From an uncultured Peptococcaceae bacterium (GTDB lineage Bacteria > Bacillota > Peptococcia > Peptococcales > Peptococcaceae), in contig CABUKW010000168.1 in NCBI GenBank assembly GCA_902492275.1, positions 1-5,786 on the forward strand: a stretch of DNA of 5,786 nucleotides. Direction: 5' to 3'. The notes under the pieces were generated by a model. The model was given only the letters and a program-made list of their open reading frames with translations, was not told the origin of the DNA and did not search any database. The position numbers and the translations under genes were made by a program. This document shows, piece after piece, positions 1-5,786 of the stretch (positions within the stretch are counted from its first letter, which is position 1; the number at the start of each line of letters is the position of its first letter).

Positions 1-1
1 C

Positions 2-1252
2 TATGAGGTCATGCTCAACGAATGGGCGCAGACTTTTGTGACCTATTATACTTACAATGGCGATAGCTGGAACGGCGTGGAGTCGTTAGGGCGGCTTGTG
101 GATTTACAGCAATCTGGCGTAGTGCTCAGCGATTTAAACGGGCAAATCCTCTATCATTATGATGTAAGTTATATTGGTAAGCAGGTGCCACAGGAAATTT
201 ACAGTCGGGGTTATATTCTGCGGCTGGATAATCAGGTGATTGGCATTTTGTATCCGGCCGCGCTGTTTAGTGATACCTTTAAACAGCTGGAACAGAACTT
301 TGTCAAGTATGTTATGCGTGCGGTAGGCAAAGGGGTATTCTTTACCAGTCTGTTCGCCATTATTATTGGTCTGGGGGTATCCGTTGGAATTGCCCATCCT
401 TTGCGGGAACTGACGCTGGCTACCAAGCGTATGGCCAAGGGCAGCTTTGATGAGCCATTGCCTATTTACAGTACCGATGAAATTGGTGATTTGGCACGTT
501 CCTTCAACACCATGGCGCAGGAGTTGGAAAAAGGCATTGATTTGCGAAAACAGATGATGGCCGATATCAGCCATGAATTGCGCACACCTTTGACGGTATT
601 GGCCAGTAAGCTGGAATTTACGCTGGAACAGAATAAACCGCTGGAAACAGAGGATGTGGTGGTGCTTTATGATGAGGTAATCCGACTGAAAGGCTTGGTG
701 GGCGAGCTGCAGGATTTGAGCAAGCTGGAGGCCGGGCATACGATGTTGGATAAAACGTTGATTTCCTTCCGTGATTATTTTGCCGATTTTACGGTGTTGC
801 TGGAGGCGGAGGCAGAAAGCCGGCAGATGAATTTGGTTGTTAATTTGGACAATGCCCCCGAGTATTGCTATGCAGACCCAAAACGATTGAAGCAGATTAT
901 CCTTAATCTGGTCAATAATGCCTTTCGGTATACGTCGGCTGGCGGCACAATTACCGTAGAAGCACGGCAGGAAGGCAAGGATTTTTTGTTTTCTGTGCAG
1001 GATACCGGTATGGGCATTGCGCCGGAGGATTTGGATAAAATTTTTGAGCGGTTCTATCGGACCGACCGTTCCCGTGACAGGGAAAGCGGCGGCAGCGGCT
1101 TAGGTTTGGCTATTACCAAAGCATTGGTAGAAGCCCACGGTGGTTGGATTAAAGTAGCCAGCAAGCTGAACGAAGGCACGACCTTTACTGTGATGCTGCC
1201 TGGTTGGGATGAAACAGAGGAACTGAGCAAAGGCGGAAAACAGGAAATATAG
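2..1252 (+). CDS. Sensor histidine kinase, HAMP and HisKA/HATPase_c type (5' partial)
   Basis: This is a membrane-bound two-component sensor kinase that autophosphorylates on histidine and passes the phosphate to a response regulator, probably encoded upstream. The frame is open to the left edge, so the first in-frame ATG (position 11) is unlikely to be the true start; an N-terminal membrane segment is missing. Counting from that ATG, residues 1-105 are the end of an extracytoplasmic sensor region and about 108-128 a membrane helix (VFFTSLFAIIIGLGVSVGIA). A HAMP linker follows at 129-178, then the HisKA H-box ISHELRTPL with phospho-acceptor H188. The ATPase domain has an N-box around N299-N303, G1 box DTGMGI at 331-336, F-box FERFYR at 345-350 and G2 box GSGLGLAI at 361-368, so all catalytic motifs are intact. 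The protein ends 45 residues after the G2 box, as is normal for the family. The signal sensed cannot be read from the sequence. Confidence 0.93.
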   Translation, partial: YEVMLNEWAQTFVTYYTYNGDSWNGVESLGRLVDLQQSGVVLSDLNGQILYHYDVSYIGKQVPQEIYSRGYILRLDNQVIGILYPAALFSDTFKQLEQNFVKYVMRAVGKGVFFTSLFAIIIGLGVSVGIAHPLRELTLATKRMAKGSFDEPLPIYSTDEIGDLARSFNTMAQELEKGIDLRKQMMADISHELRTPLTVLASKLEFTLEQNKPLETEDVVVLYDEVIRLKGLVGELQDLSKLEAGHTMLDKTLISFRDYFADFTVLLEAEAESRQMNLVVNLDNAPEYCYADPKRLKQIILNLVNNAFRYTSAGGTITVEARQEGKDFLFSVQDTGMGIAPEDLDKIFERFYRTDRSRDRESGGSGLGLAITKALVEAHGGWIKVASKLNEGTTFTVMLPGWDETEELSKGGKQEI

Positions 1253-1272
1253 AGCAAAATAGATTACAAATA

Positions 1273-1325
1273 GCAGGGCTGGTGCCATGTCACCGTTTAA
1301 CGGCGGCTAAAGGCAGCAGCCCTGT
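1273..1325. terminator. Long imperfect hairpin between convergent genes, possible bidirectional terminator
   Basis: The arms at 1273-1286 and 1312-1325 pair over 14 positions with one G-G mismatch and one G-T pair, and the arm cores are GC-rich (AGGGCTG with CAGCCCT). The 25-base interior contains a small CCG/CGG stem. It lies 20 bases after the kinase stop and 27 bases beyond the stop of the opposing CMD gene, where a shared terminator would be expected. Neither side has a proper T tract: the + side reads CTTGTGTT and the minus side TATTTGTAATC. Intrinsic termination is therefore uncertain, and it may instead act as a 3'-end stabiliser or an RNA barrier against read-through. Confidence 0.45.
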
Positions 1326-1352
1326 CTTGTGTTGGCTTCGGAACCTTATGTT

Positions 1353-1664
1353 TTATGGTTCATCGTAGGCGCACAAGGCGGCTTCCAACGCGTCTGCTAA
1401 TGTGATACCGGCCACTGGCAGACCAATCAGGACGGCACTTTTAATTTCGTCTCGTGTGGCACCCAATGTTTTGGCCGATTTTACGTGAAAGTTTAGCCCG
1501 CCAATCATACGGATGGCAGAAAGCACTGCAATGTAAGCCAATTCCTGCGTTTTTTTGTCCAAACTGCTTGCCTGTGCGTTCTGCTTGACCATTTCCATGT
1601 AGGCTTGTCCCATTTCTGGCGTTTCGGTCATAAATGAGGTAAATCCTTTTGTTACATGCTGCAT
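1353..1664 (-). CDS. Carboxymuconolactone decarboxylase (CMD/AhpD-like) family protein lacking CxxC
   Basis: This is a 103-residue, all-helical single-domain protein of the CMD/AhpD fold, a typical length for small members. The family signature E-x(18)-H followed by LGAT(R/D)xE is clear: ELAYIAV starts at E41, H60 sits in FHVKSA, and LGATRDEI is at 67-74. In redox-active AhpD-like proteins a CxxC pair lies 12 and 15 residues after that glutamate; here those positions are M53 and G56. The only cysteine is C98, near the C-terminus. Thiol-disulfide peroxidase activity of the usual kind is therefore unlikely. A non-redox hydratase, decarboxylase or binding role is possible but unproven. The start is fixed by a perfect AGGAGGTGA four bases upstream. 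The gene lies 66 bases downstream of the sigma factor gene on the same strand and probably forms a transcription unit with it. Confidence 0.85.
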   Translation of the reverse strand: MQHVTKGFTSFMTETPEMGQAYMEMVKQNAQASSLDKKTQELAYIAVLSAIRMIGGLNFHVKSAKTLGATRDEIKSAVLIGLPVAGITLADALEAALCAYDEP

Positions 1665-1668
1665 GAAA

Positions 1669-1677
1669 TCACCTCCT
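1669..1677 (-). promoter_or_regulatory. Perfect Shine-Dalgarno of the CMD-family gene
   Basis: On the minus strand this reads AGGAGGTGA, complementary to the 16S rRNA 3' end over nine bases, followed by TTTC and the ATG. It fixes the start and suggests efficient translation, stronger than that of the sigma gene upstream. Confidence 0.85.
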
Positions 1678-1683
1678 CATAAA

Positions 1684-1712
1684 TTAAGATGTACCGTTTG
1701 AGAAAAAGTCCC
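1684..1712 (-). promoter_or_regulatory. Candidate ECF-type promoter before the CMD-family gene
   Basis: The minus strand contains GGGACTT (1706-1712), a 16-base spacer and TCTTAA (1684-1689). This resembles the classic RpoE/ECF pattern GGAACTT-N16-TCTAA, with one mismatch in the -35 box. It lies in the short gap between the sigma factor stop and the CMD Shine-Dalgarno. The predicted transcript start, near 1677, would leave only about 13 bases of leader, beginning almost at the Shine-Dalgarno. The match may be chance, and the promoter specificity of this sigma group is not known to me. Confidence 0.35.
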
Positions 1713-1730
1713 GGTTTGGCGCAAAAAAAT

Positions 1731-2498
1731 TTATGAGTGGGAAAATTGAGCGATTACCGTTTCATACCATGCAGCATCAGGCGTTTGTTCGGGAATGTGT
1801 TGATAATAATAGGCCACTTTTTGTCGTACTTGGGCATCAAAGGTGTAATCGTTAGCTTTATAGTCAAGAATGGTTTCCTGCATAGTTTGTTGCAGTTTAT
1901 CCCTGGTGCGGAAAAATTCAATCCAGGCGGTGCAGCGGCAGGGATTTTCGGTATTCAGAAAATAGCAGTGGTCTTGAAAGAAACTATCCAGATTCATTCT
2001 AGCGCGATATAAAAGTCCTTTTGCAGCTTTAGGGGTGGTATCCAGTAAATCGGCTACCTCTTGAATGGATAGGCCAAACATATCAATGAGCGAAAAAGCA
2101 AGCCGCTGGTTGATGGTGAGTTTTCGCGACATGGCGAGAAAACAGCCATTGCGCATACAAGCTACATCTTCTGTGGACTGCACTTCGTCCACAATGCCGG
2201 CTGGAATATTGACCAGCAGTTGACCGTCGCGCTCTAATTCTTCTAGATTATCAGTGTAAACGGTTTGGAGGCGGTTTTCCTTGCGCAGCAGCATTTTGAA
2301 TTGATTGATACAGATCGTTCGGAGCCATTGCTTCAAAGCGGCAGGCTCTTGTAACTGCTCTAAATGCTTCCAGGCTTGTATAAAGGTTTCTTGGGCTAAG
2401 TCGTCTGCAAGCTCTTTTTGTCCAGCTAATTGATAAGCCAGATTATAAATATAGGCTTCGTATTGTTCCGCGATGTTTTCGATTGTTGTCATTTCCAT
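1731..2498 (-). CDS. ECF-like RNA polymerase sigma factor with cysteine-containing C-terminal extension
   Basis: This is a 255-residue sigma-70 family factor that would direct RNA polymerase to a specific regulon. Region sigma2 spans about residues 10-75 and includes the core-binding segment DDLAQETFIQAWKHL (32-46) and the -10 recognition stretch around WLRTICINQF. After a linker of about 40 residues, sigma4 spans about 118-173, with helix-turn-helix LSIQEVADLLDTTPKAAKG (143-161) and YRARMNL. A plain ECF factor would end near residue 180. This one continues for about 80 residues, starting with H177-C178, then NPCRC with C187 and C189, then W192 and a charged helical tail. The cysteine cluster could bind a metal or sense redox state. 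No membrane segment or anti-sigma gene is visible, so the extension may be the regulatory part. The start at 2498 is supported by GGTGA four bases upstream; a second ATG two codons later is possible. The CMD-family gene follows on the same strand. Confidence 0.88.
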   Translation of the reverse strand: MEMTTIENIAEQYEAYIYNLAYQLAGQKELADDLAQETFIQAWKHLEQLQEPAALKQWLRTICINQFKMLLRKENRLQTVYTDNLEELERDGQLLVNIPAGIVDEVQSTEDVACMRNGCFLAMSRKLTINQRLAFSLIDMFGLSIQEVADLLDTTPKAAKGLLYRARMNLDSFFQDHCYFLNTENPCRCTAWIEFFRTRDKLQQTMQETILDYKANDYTFDAQVRQKVAYYYQHIPEQTPDAAWYETVIAQFSHS

Positions 2499-2532
2499 TT
2501 CATCACCGTTCCTTTATTAGTTGTATCCGTTC

Positions 2533-2561
2533 ATTATAGTTGCCTGCCAGCCGTATAACAA
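2533..2561 (-). promoter_or_regulatory. Sigma-A-like promoter of the sigma factor/CMD unit
   Basis: The minus strand reads TTGTTA (2556-2561), a 17-base spacer, then a perfect TATAAT (2533-2538). Transcription would begin near 2526, giving a leader of about 28 bases before the sigma factor ATG. This suggests the sigma gene is transcribed by housekeeping polymerase rather than only by itself. Confidence 0.65.
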
Positions 2562-2674
2562 GCCCAATTTATGCAGCAGAAAATAAGGCGGCATTCTTTT
2601 TGTTGCAATTTATGTCAGAAACCTGTATGATGAAACAGAAATCCTTTTTATTTTGATCAAGTCATGTGTATAGA

Positions 2675-2702
2675 TTGGGGAAATTGGAGCCAACAATATA
2701 AT
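2675..2702 (+). promoter_or_regulatory. Possible promoter of rnr
   Basis: A perfect TATAAT at 2697-2702 is preceded at 16 bases by TTGGGG (2675-2680), a weak -35 box. The transcript would start near 2709, just before the rnr Shine-Dalgarno, giving a very short leader. The -35 is poor, so only the -10 match is convincing. The rest of the 226-base divergent gap (2499-2724) shows no terminator or gene. Confidence 0.4.
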
Positions 2703-2711
2703 GATTCTTAT

Positions 2712-2719
2712 GGAGGTGA
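2712..2719 (+). promoter_or_regulatory. Shine-Dalgarno that fixes the rnr start
   Basis: GGAGGTGA lies five bases before the ATG at 2725. It shows that the in-frame ATGs at 2701 and 2710 are upstream of, or overlap, the ribosome binding site and are not the real start. Confidence 0.85.
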
Positions 2720-2724
2720 GGACG

Positions 2725-4908
2725 ATGCTAAATAAAGAAAAAATTCTATCTTATATAGAAAACGAAGCGGTACGTCCGTTAAGTGAAGCGGAATTGGCTG
2801 AGCAGCTAGATATTGATACCGTGGAAGGCTTGGTGCAGCTAAAAGGCTTGCTGCAAGAGTTGGAAAATGAAGGCGCGTTGGTGTTAAGCCGTAAAAAGCG
2901 ATATGGATTGCCTGCACAGTTCAATTTGTTGATTGGTACCATCAGCCGCCATCCCAAAGGTTTTGGTTTTTTAGTTGTAGAAAATAGCCAGCAGGAAGAT
3001 GTGTATATTCATGCTTCCGATTTAGGCGGCGCTTTGAATGGTGACCGGGTGCTGGTTCGGTTGAAACGGACTGCAGGCTTTGACAGTCGCACAGGCACTA
3101 AATTTCGAGCTGAGGGCGAGGTTATTCGCATTTTGCAGCGCAAGGTGCAGCATGTGGTAGGAACCTTTGAAAACAGCAAACATTTTGGCTTTGTAGTTCC
3201 TGACGATAAGCGGTTTGGCAGTGATATTTTTATTGCCAAGGACAATATGAACGGCGCTCGCAACGGTATGAAGGTGCTGGTGGAGATCATCAGCTGGCCC
3301 GAGAAAACCCGCAGTGCCGAAGGAAAAATTGTACAGCTGATTGGCTATAAGGACGCGCCGGGTGTGGATATTCTTTCCATTATTTTAGGTCATGATTTGC
3401 CGCAAAGCTTTCCGGTGGAAGTGCTGGAAAGCGCGGAAGCAGTTCCGGAGGAAATTCCAGCTGCGGAAATCAAAAAACGCCGCGACTTGCGCAAGCAGCA
3501 GATGATTACCATTGATGGTGACGACGCTAAGGATTTGGACGACGCCGTATCGGTGCAGCGGTTGGAAAATGGCAACTATTTGCTGGGCGTGCATATTGCC
3601 GATGTAGGTCATTATGTAACGGAGGACAGTATTTTAGATAAAGAGGCGTTGGAACGGGCCACCAGTATTTATCTGGTAGATCGGGTTATTCCCATGTTGC
3701 CGCAGAAGCTATCCAATGGTGTGTGCAGTTTAAATGCCGGCGAAGATAGGCTGGCCTTAACTTGTATGATGGAAGTGGATACAAAGGGCGTAGTGGTAGC
3801 CCATGAGATATTTGAATCGGTTATTCATGTGGATTTTCGCATGAGCTATAAAATAGTTACGCAGATGTTGGTTGCGCAAGATGAAGCTTTATGCAAACAA
3901 TATGCAGTGCTGCTGCCTATGCTGCGGGATATGGAAGCTTTACAGGGCATTTTGGAGCGTAAGCGGATGCGCCGGGGGGCGATAGAATTTCATGCGCCGG
4001 AGAGCAAAGTGGTGGTAGATAAAAAAGGCCGTCCTGTGCGAATTGAATGGAGAGAAAGCGGCATTGCTGATAAAATCATTGAGGAATTTATGCTGTGCGC
4101 CAATGAAACGGTGGCAGAACATTATTTTTGGATGGAGGTACCGTTCTTATATCGCGTACACGAGGAACCAAAAACAGAAGATGTGATAGAGGTCAATAAA
4201 TTTCTGCAAGCATTGGGGTACAGCATCAAGGGTGCTGGCAACACCATTCATCCCAAAGCTTATCAGTGTATTGTTGAGGCAGCAGCCGGACGTCCAGAAG
4301 AACAGCTTGTCAATACTGTTTTGCTGCGCTCCATGCAGCATGCTCGTTATGATACAGAAGCCTTGGGACATTTCGGATTGTCCGCACAGTATTATTCGCA
4401 TTTTACATCGCCTATTCGCCGCTATCCCGATTTGGCTATCCATCGCGTGATAAAAGAATTACTGCATCATGGAAATCAGTTGGATGAAAAACGGGTGGCT
4501 GTTTTGGATGAAAAAATGGCGCAATATGCAGTGCAATCTTCACAGCGGGAAAAAATTGCAGAAGAAGCAGAGCGGGACAGCGTGGAGCTGAAAAAGGTGG
4601 AATTTATGCAGCCTTATGTAGGTGAAATCTTTACGGCGAAAATCAGTGGCGTTACTAATTTTGGATTGTTTGTACAGCTGGAAAATTCTGTGGAAGGATT
4701 GGTACATATTTCTACCCTGGTAGATGATTTTTATCAATTCCGACCGGAAAGCTTCTCTCTGTTAGGTGAACACAGCAGAAAAATTTATCAGCTGGGGCAG
4801 GAGCTCCGTGTGCGTCTAACCCGTGTGAATGTGGAAGATAGACAGATAGATTTTGAGGTGGTGAAGGAACATGAAAGTGATTACAGAAAACAGAAAGGCC
4901 AGACATGA
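2725..4908 (+). CDS. rnr: Ribonuclease R (3'-5' exoribonuclease)
   Basis: RNase R is a processive, hydrolytic 3'-5' exoribonuclease that degrades structured RNA, takes part in rRNA quality control, and removes non-stop mRNA during trans-translation. The product is 727 residues. A winged-helix N-terminal domain (about 1-63) is followed by two cold-shock/OB domains (about 68-125, with KGFGF; about 145-205, with HFGFVVPDD). The RNB catalytic domain begins near 250. Its metal-binding motif DGDDAKDLDDAV supplies D264, D270, D272 and D273, with the same spacing as the four aspartates of the E. coli enzyme. The conserved SPIRRYPDL lies at 562-570, and an S1 RNA-binding domain runs from about 631 to 712. 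The N-terminal helix-turn-helix domain and the length distinguish it from RNase II. The last 38 bases overlap smpB, the usual rnr-smpB arrangement of Bacillota. No secG or carboxylesterase gene precedes it here, unlike in Bacillus subtilis. Confidence 0.97.
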   Translation: MLNKEKILSYIENEAVRPLSEAELAEQLDIDTVEGLVQLKGLLQELENEGALVLSRKKRYGLPAQFNLLIGTISRHPKGFGFLVVENSQQEDVYIHASDLGGALNGDRVLVRLKRTAGFDSRTGTKFRAEGEVIRILQRKVQHVVGTFENSKHFGFVVPDDKRFGSDIFIAKDNMNGARNGMKVLVEIISWPEKTRSAEGKIVQLIGYKDAPGVDILSIILGHDLPQSFPVEVLESAEAVPEEIPAAEIKKRRDLRKQQMITIDGDDAKDLDDAVSVQRLENGNYLLGVHIADVGHYVTEDSILDKEALERATSIYLVDRVIPMLPQKLSNGVCSLNAGEDRLALTCMMEVDTKGVVVAHEIFESVIHVDFRMSYKIVTQMLVAQDEALCKQYAVLLPMLRDMEALQGILERKRMRRGAIEFHAPESKVVVDKKGRPVRIEWRESGIADKIIEEFMLCANETVAEHYFWMEVPFLYRVHEEPKTEDVIEVNKFLQALGYSIKGAGNTIHPKAYQCIVEAAAGRPEEQLVNTVLLRSMQHARYDTEALGHFGLSAQYYSHFTSPIRRYPDLAIHRVIKELLHHGNQLDEKRVAVLDEKMAQYAVQSSQREKIAEEAERDSVELKKVEFMQPYVGEIFTAKISGVTNFGLFVQLENSVEGLVHISTLVDDFYQFRPESFSLLGEHSRKIYQLGQELRVRLTRVNVEDRQIDFEVVKEHESDYRKQKGQT

Positions 4909-5326
4909 TTATACCATTGAAGAAAGCTTTGAAGCTGGCATCGAACTGAAAGGCACTGAGGTAAAATCTATGCGGGCAGGCCGCGCCAATTTAAAAGACA
5001 GCTTTGCAGTCATTGAAAACGGGGAGTTATATCTGTACGGTATGCATATTAGCCCCTATGAACACGGCAATATTTTTAATGTGGAACCTATGCGACCCCG
5101 CAAACTGTTGATGCATAAAAAAGAAATCATGCGGTTATTAGGGAAAACCAAAGAGCAAGGCCTGACTTTGGTGCCATTAAAAGCCTACTTTAAAAAAGAC
5201 AAAATAAAAATTGAACTGGCATTGGCGAAAGGGAAAAAACTTTATGATAAACGAGAGGCTGCCGCTGAGAAAACAGCAAAACGAGAAATAGAAAAAGCCA
5301 TGAAAGAACGCTCCAGAGGATATTAA
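4871..5326 (+). CDS. smpB: SsrA-binding protein SmpB
   Basis: SmpB binds the tRNA-like domain of tmRNA (SsrA), delivers it to stalled ribosomes, and places its C-terminal tail in the empty mRNA channel. The 151-residue length is typical. The beta-barrel signature is clear: an N-terminal stretch ENRKARHDY, then GIELKGTEVKS with MRAGRANLKDSF (residues 23-45). The hallmark tail KGKKLYDKRE begins at K120 and continues as a basic, alanine-rich helix to Y151, the part that reads the decoding centre. The start lies inside rnr with a 38-base overlap in another frame. The best ribosome site candidates are GAGGTG (4855-4860) and AAGGA just before the ATG, both within the rnr coding sequence, which suggests cotranscription and coupled translation with RNase R, its functional partner. 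No ssrA gene is visible in this window. Confidence 0.97.
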   Translation: MKVITENRKARHDYTIEESFEAGIELKGTEVKSMRAGRANLKDSFAVIENGELYLYGMHISPYEHGNIFNVEPMRPRKLLMHKKEIMRLLGKTKEQGLTLVPLKAYFKKDKIKIELALAKGKKLYDKREAAAEKTAKREIEKAMKERSRGY

Positions 5327-5354
5327 AAGATTTTGTTTATGGGGGAAATCAATT

Positions 5355-5498
5355 ATGAAGGAAATTCGTCAAGTTTATGTGGCACAGAAGAAAAAAGAAT
5401 TTCGGAATCATTTTATGCTGGTTGGCGTGGCTGTTGCGTTGTTGGGCGCGTTGACAGCAGCAGCCAGCCAGTTGGAACGGTTACGGAAGACAGAATAG
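5355..5498 (+). CDS. Candidate 47-residue single-pass membrane protein
   Basis: This small reading frame begins 28 bases after smpB and ends 33 bases before the terminator, so it sits inside the same transcription unit. GGGGGA at 5341-5346, eight bases before the ATG, is a plausible ribosome binding site. The product starts MKEIRQVYVAQKKKEFRNH, a basic, hydrophilic segment. One hydrophobic helix follows at about residues 20-38 (FMLVGVAVALLGALTAAAS), then a short charged end QLERLRKTE. Positive charges before the helix favour a cytoplasmic N-terminus. I do not recognise a family. The position, start signal and hydropathy pattern support a real gene, but the length is short enough for chance. 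A 65-residue frame overlapping it in another phase (5333-5530) has no good start signal or sensible composition. Confidence 0.5.
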   Translation: MKEIRQVYVAQKKKEFRNHFMLVGVAVALLGALTAAASQLERLRKTE

Positions 5499-5531
5499 GC
5501 TTGTTTCATTTAAATAGAGAATTAACATAAA

Positions 5532-5574
5532 ACATTGGTCACAGCAGGTGCGATGATGTGGCCGGTGTTTTTTT
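5532..5574 (+). terminator. Rho-independent terminator of the rnr-smpB unit
   Basis: Arms 5532-5543 (ACATTGGTCACA) and 5557-5568 (TGTGGCCGGTGT) pair over all 12 positions, with three G-T wobbles and a 13-base loop. A run of six T follows directly, and the A bases before the left arm can extend the stem into it. This is a clear intrinsic terminator. Confidence 0.88.
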
Positions 5575-5646
5575 ATTGGAAAAAAGAATGCAAGTAATCA
5601 GATGAAAATGAGCTAGAAAAAGATAATCAAAAAAGTTGAAAAAATA

Positions 5647-5675
5647 TTGACAGAAAAACCGGTTGATGATAAAAT
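5647..5675 (+). promoter_or_regulatory. Upstream tandem promoter P1 (near-consensus, extended -10)
   Basis: A perfect TTGACA (5647-5652) is followed by a 17-base spacer ending in TGA and by TAAAAT (5670-5675), so it also carries the extended -10 TGn element. A-rich DNA upstream (about 5577-5646) could act as an UP element. The start would be near 5682. No open reading frame follows, which points to a structural RNA. Confidence 0.8.
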
Positions 5676-5740
5676 ATATCAAGTCGTTAGCAAGACGGTC
5701 ACCACGGAAAAACAAAATTGAAAATAATTTGAAAAAAGTG

Positions 5741-5769
5741 TTGACAAAGGATTGCAGACGTGGTAATAT
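5741..5769 (+). promoter_or_regulatory. Downstream tandem promoter P2 (near-consensus, extended -10)
   Basis: TTGACA (5741-5746), a 17-base spacer ending in TGG, and TAATAT (5764-5769) form a second strong promoter with an extended -10, exactly 94 bases downstream of P1. The start would be near 5775-5776, so only about 10 bases of the transcript (beginning around GCTGTCGCGAG) are in the window. Tandem strong promoters of this type usually precede rRNA, tRNA or other stable RNA genes in Bacillota. The target RNA itself cannot be seen. Confidence 0.82.
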
Positions 5770-5786
5770 ATAAAAGCTGTCGCGAG

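Noticed and set aside
11..13. ATG at 11 as the true start of the histidine kinase
   Set aside because: The frame is open to the window edge, no ribosome site is visible before it, and the expected first membrane helix is missing, so the gene is treated as 5' partial.
1341..1361. GAACC/GGTTC inverted repeat over the CMD stop codon
   Set aside because: Only five base pairs with an AT-rich interior that does not pair well and no T tract; too weak to call a terminator.
1693..1715. ACCG/CGGT inverted repeat in the sigma-CMD gap as an operator
   Set aside because: Four-base arms with a 15-base or longer loop are expected by chance.
1737..2012. 91-residue + strand frame opposite the sigma factor gene
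   Set aside because: It is antisense to a clearly recognisable sigma factor and has no ribosome site or domain of its own.
2701..2712. Upstream in-frame ATGs at 2701 and 2710 as starts for rnr
   Set aside because: The strong Shine-Dalgarno GGAGGTGA lies after or at these codons and points to 2725; the ATG at 2701 also overlaps a TATAAT box.
5333..5530. 65-residue + strand frame downstream of smpB
   Set aside because: It overlaps the better 47-residue frame in another phase, has no Shine-Dalgarno at its start, and its translation has no recognisable domain or membrane helix.
5327..5786. tmRNA (ssrA) gene downstream of smpB
   Set aside because: No GGGGG-type tRNA-like 5' end or tag-coding segment is present; if ssrA exists nearby it lies beyond the right edge.
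1..5786. CRISPR array, insertion sequence or phage element
   Set aside because: No regularly spaced repeats, transposase, integrase or terminal inverted repeats were found.

Overview
The window looks like ordinary chromosome from a low-to-mid GC member of the Bacillota. The reasons are the strong Shine-Dalgarno sequences (a full AGGAGGTGA before one gene, GGAGGTGA before rnr), sigma-A type promoters with near-consensus boxes, and an rnr-smpB gene pair. A Negativicutes or Clostridia host fits the general feel of the proteins. That placement is an impression, since no diagnostic marker is present.

Layout from left to right. (1) The 3' part of a membrane sensor histidine kinase on the + strand; its N-terminus lies outside the window. 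(2) A convergent intergenic gap with a long imperfect hairpin. (3) A minus-strand pair transcribed right to left: an ECF-like sigma factor with an unusual C-terminal extension carrying an HC-x8-CxC cysteine cluster, followed by a 103-residue carboxymuconolactone decarboxylase (CMD)-fold protein that has lost the CxxC redox pair. A sigma-A-like promoter precedes the sigma gene, and an RpoE-like GGGACTT-N16-TCTTAA sequence lies just upstream of the CMD gene. (4) A divergent intergenic region. (5) A + strand cluster of rnr (RNase R), smpB (tmRNA partner, overlapping rnr by 38 bases) and a candidate 47-residue single-pass membrane protein, closed by a clear rho-independent terminator at 5532-5574. 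(6) Non-coding A-rich DNA with two tandem, almost perfect extended -10 promoters pointing out of the right edge, as expected ahead of a stable RNA operon whose mature RNA is not in the window.

The genes form three functional blocks. The kinase would signal to an upstream response regulator. The sigma factor/CMD pair resembles the known genomic linkage of some ECF sigma factors (the ECF41 group) to CMD proteins and may be a small redox or stress regulon. RNase R and SmpB cooperate in trans-translation: SmpB-tmRNA rescues stalled ribosomes and RNase R degrades the defective mRNA. The most interesting part is the sigma/CMD pair. Nothing here amounts to a clearly new large system.
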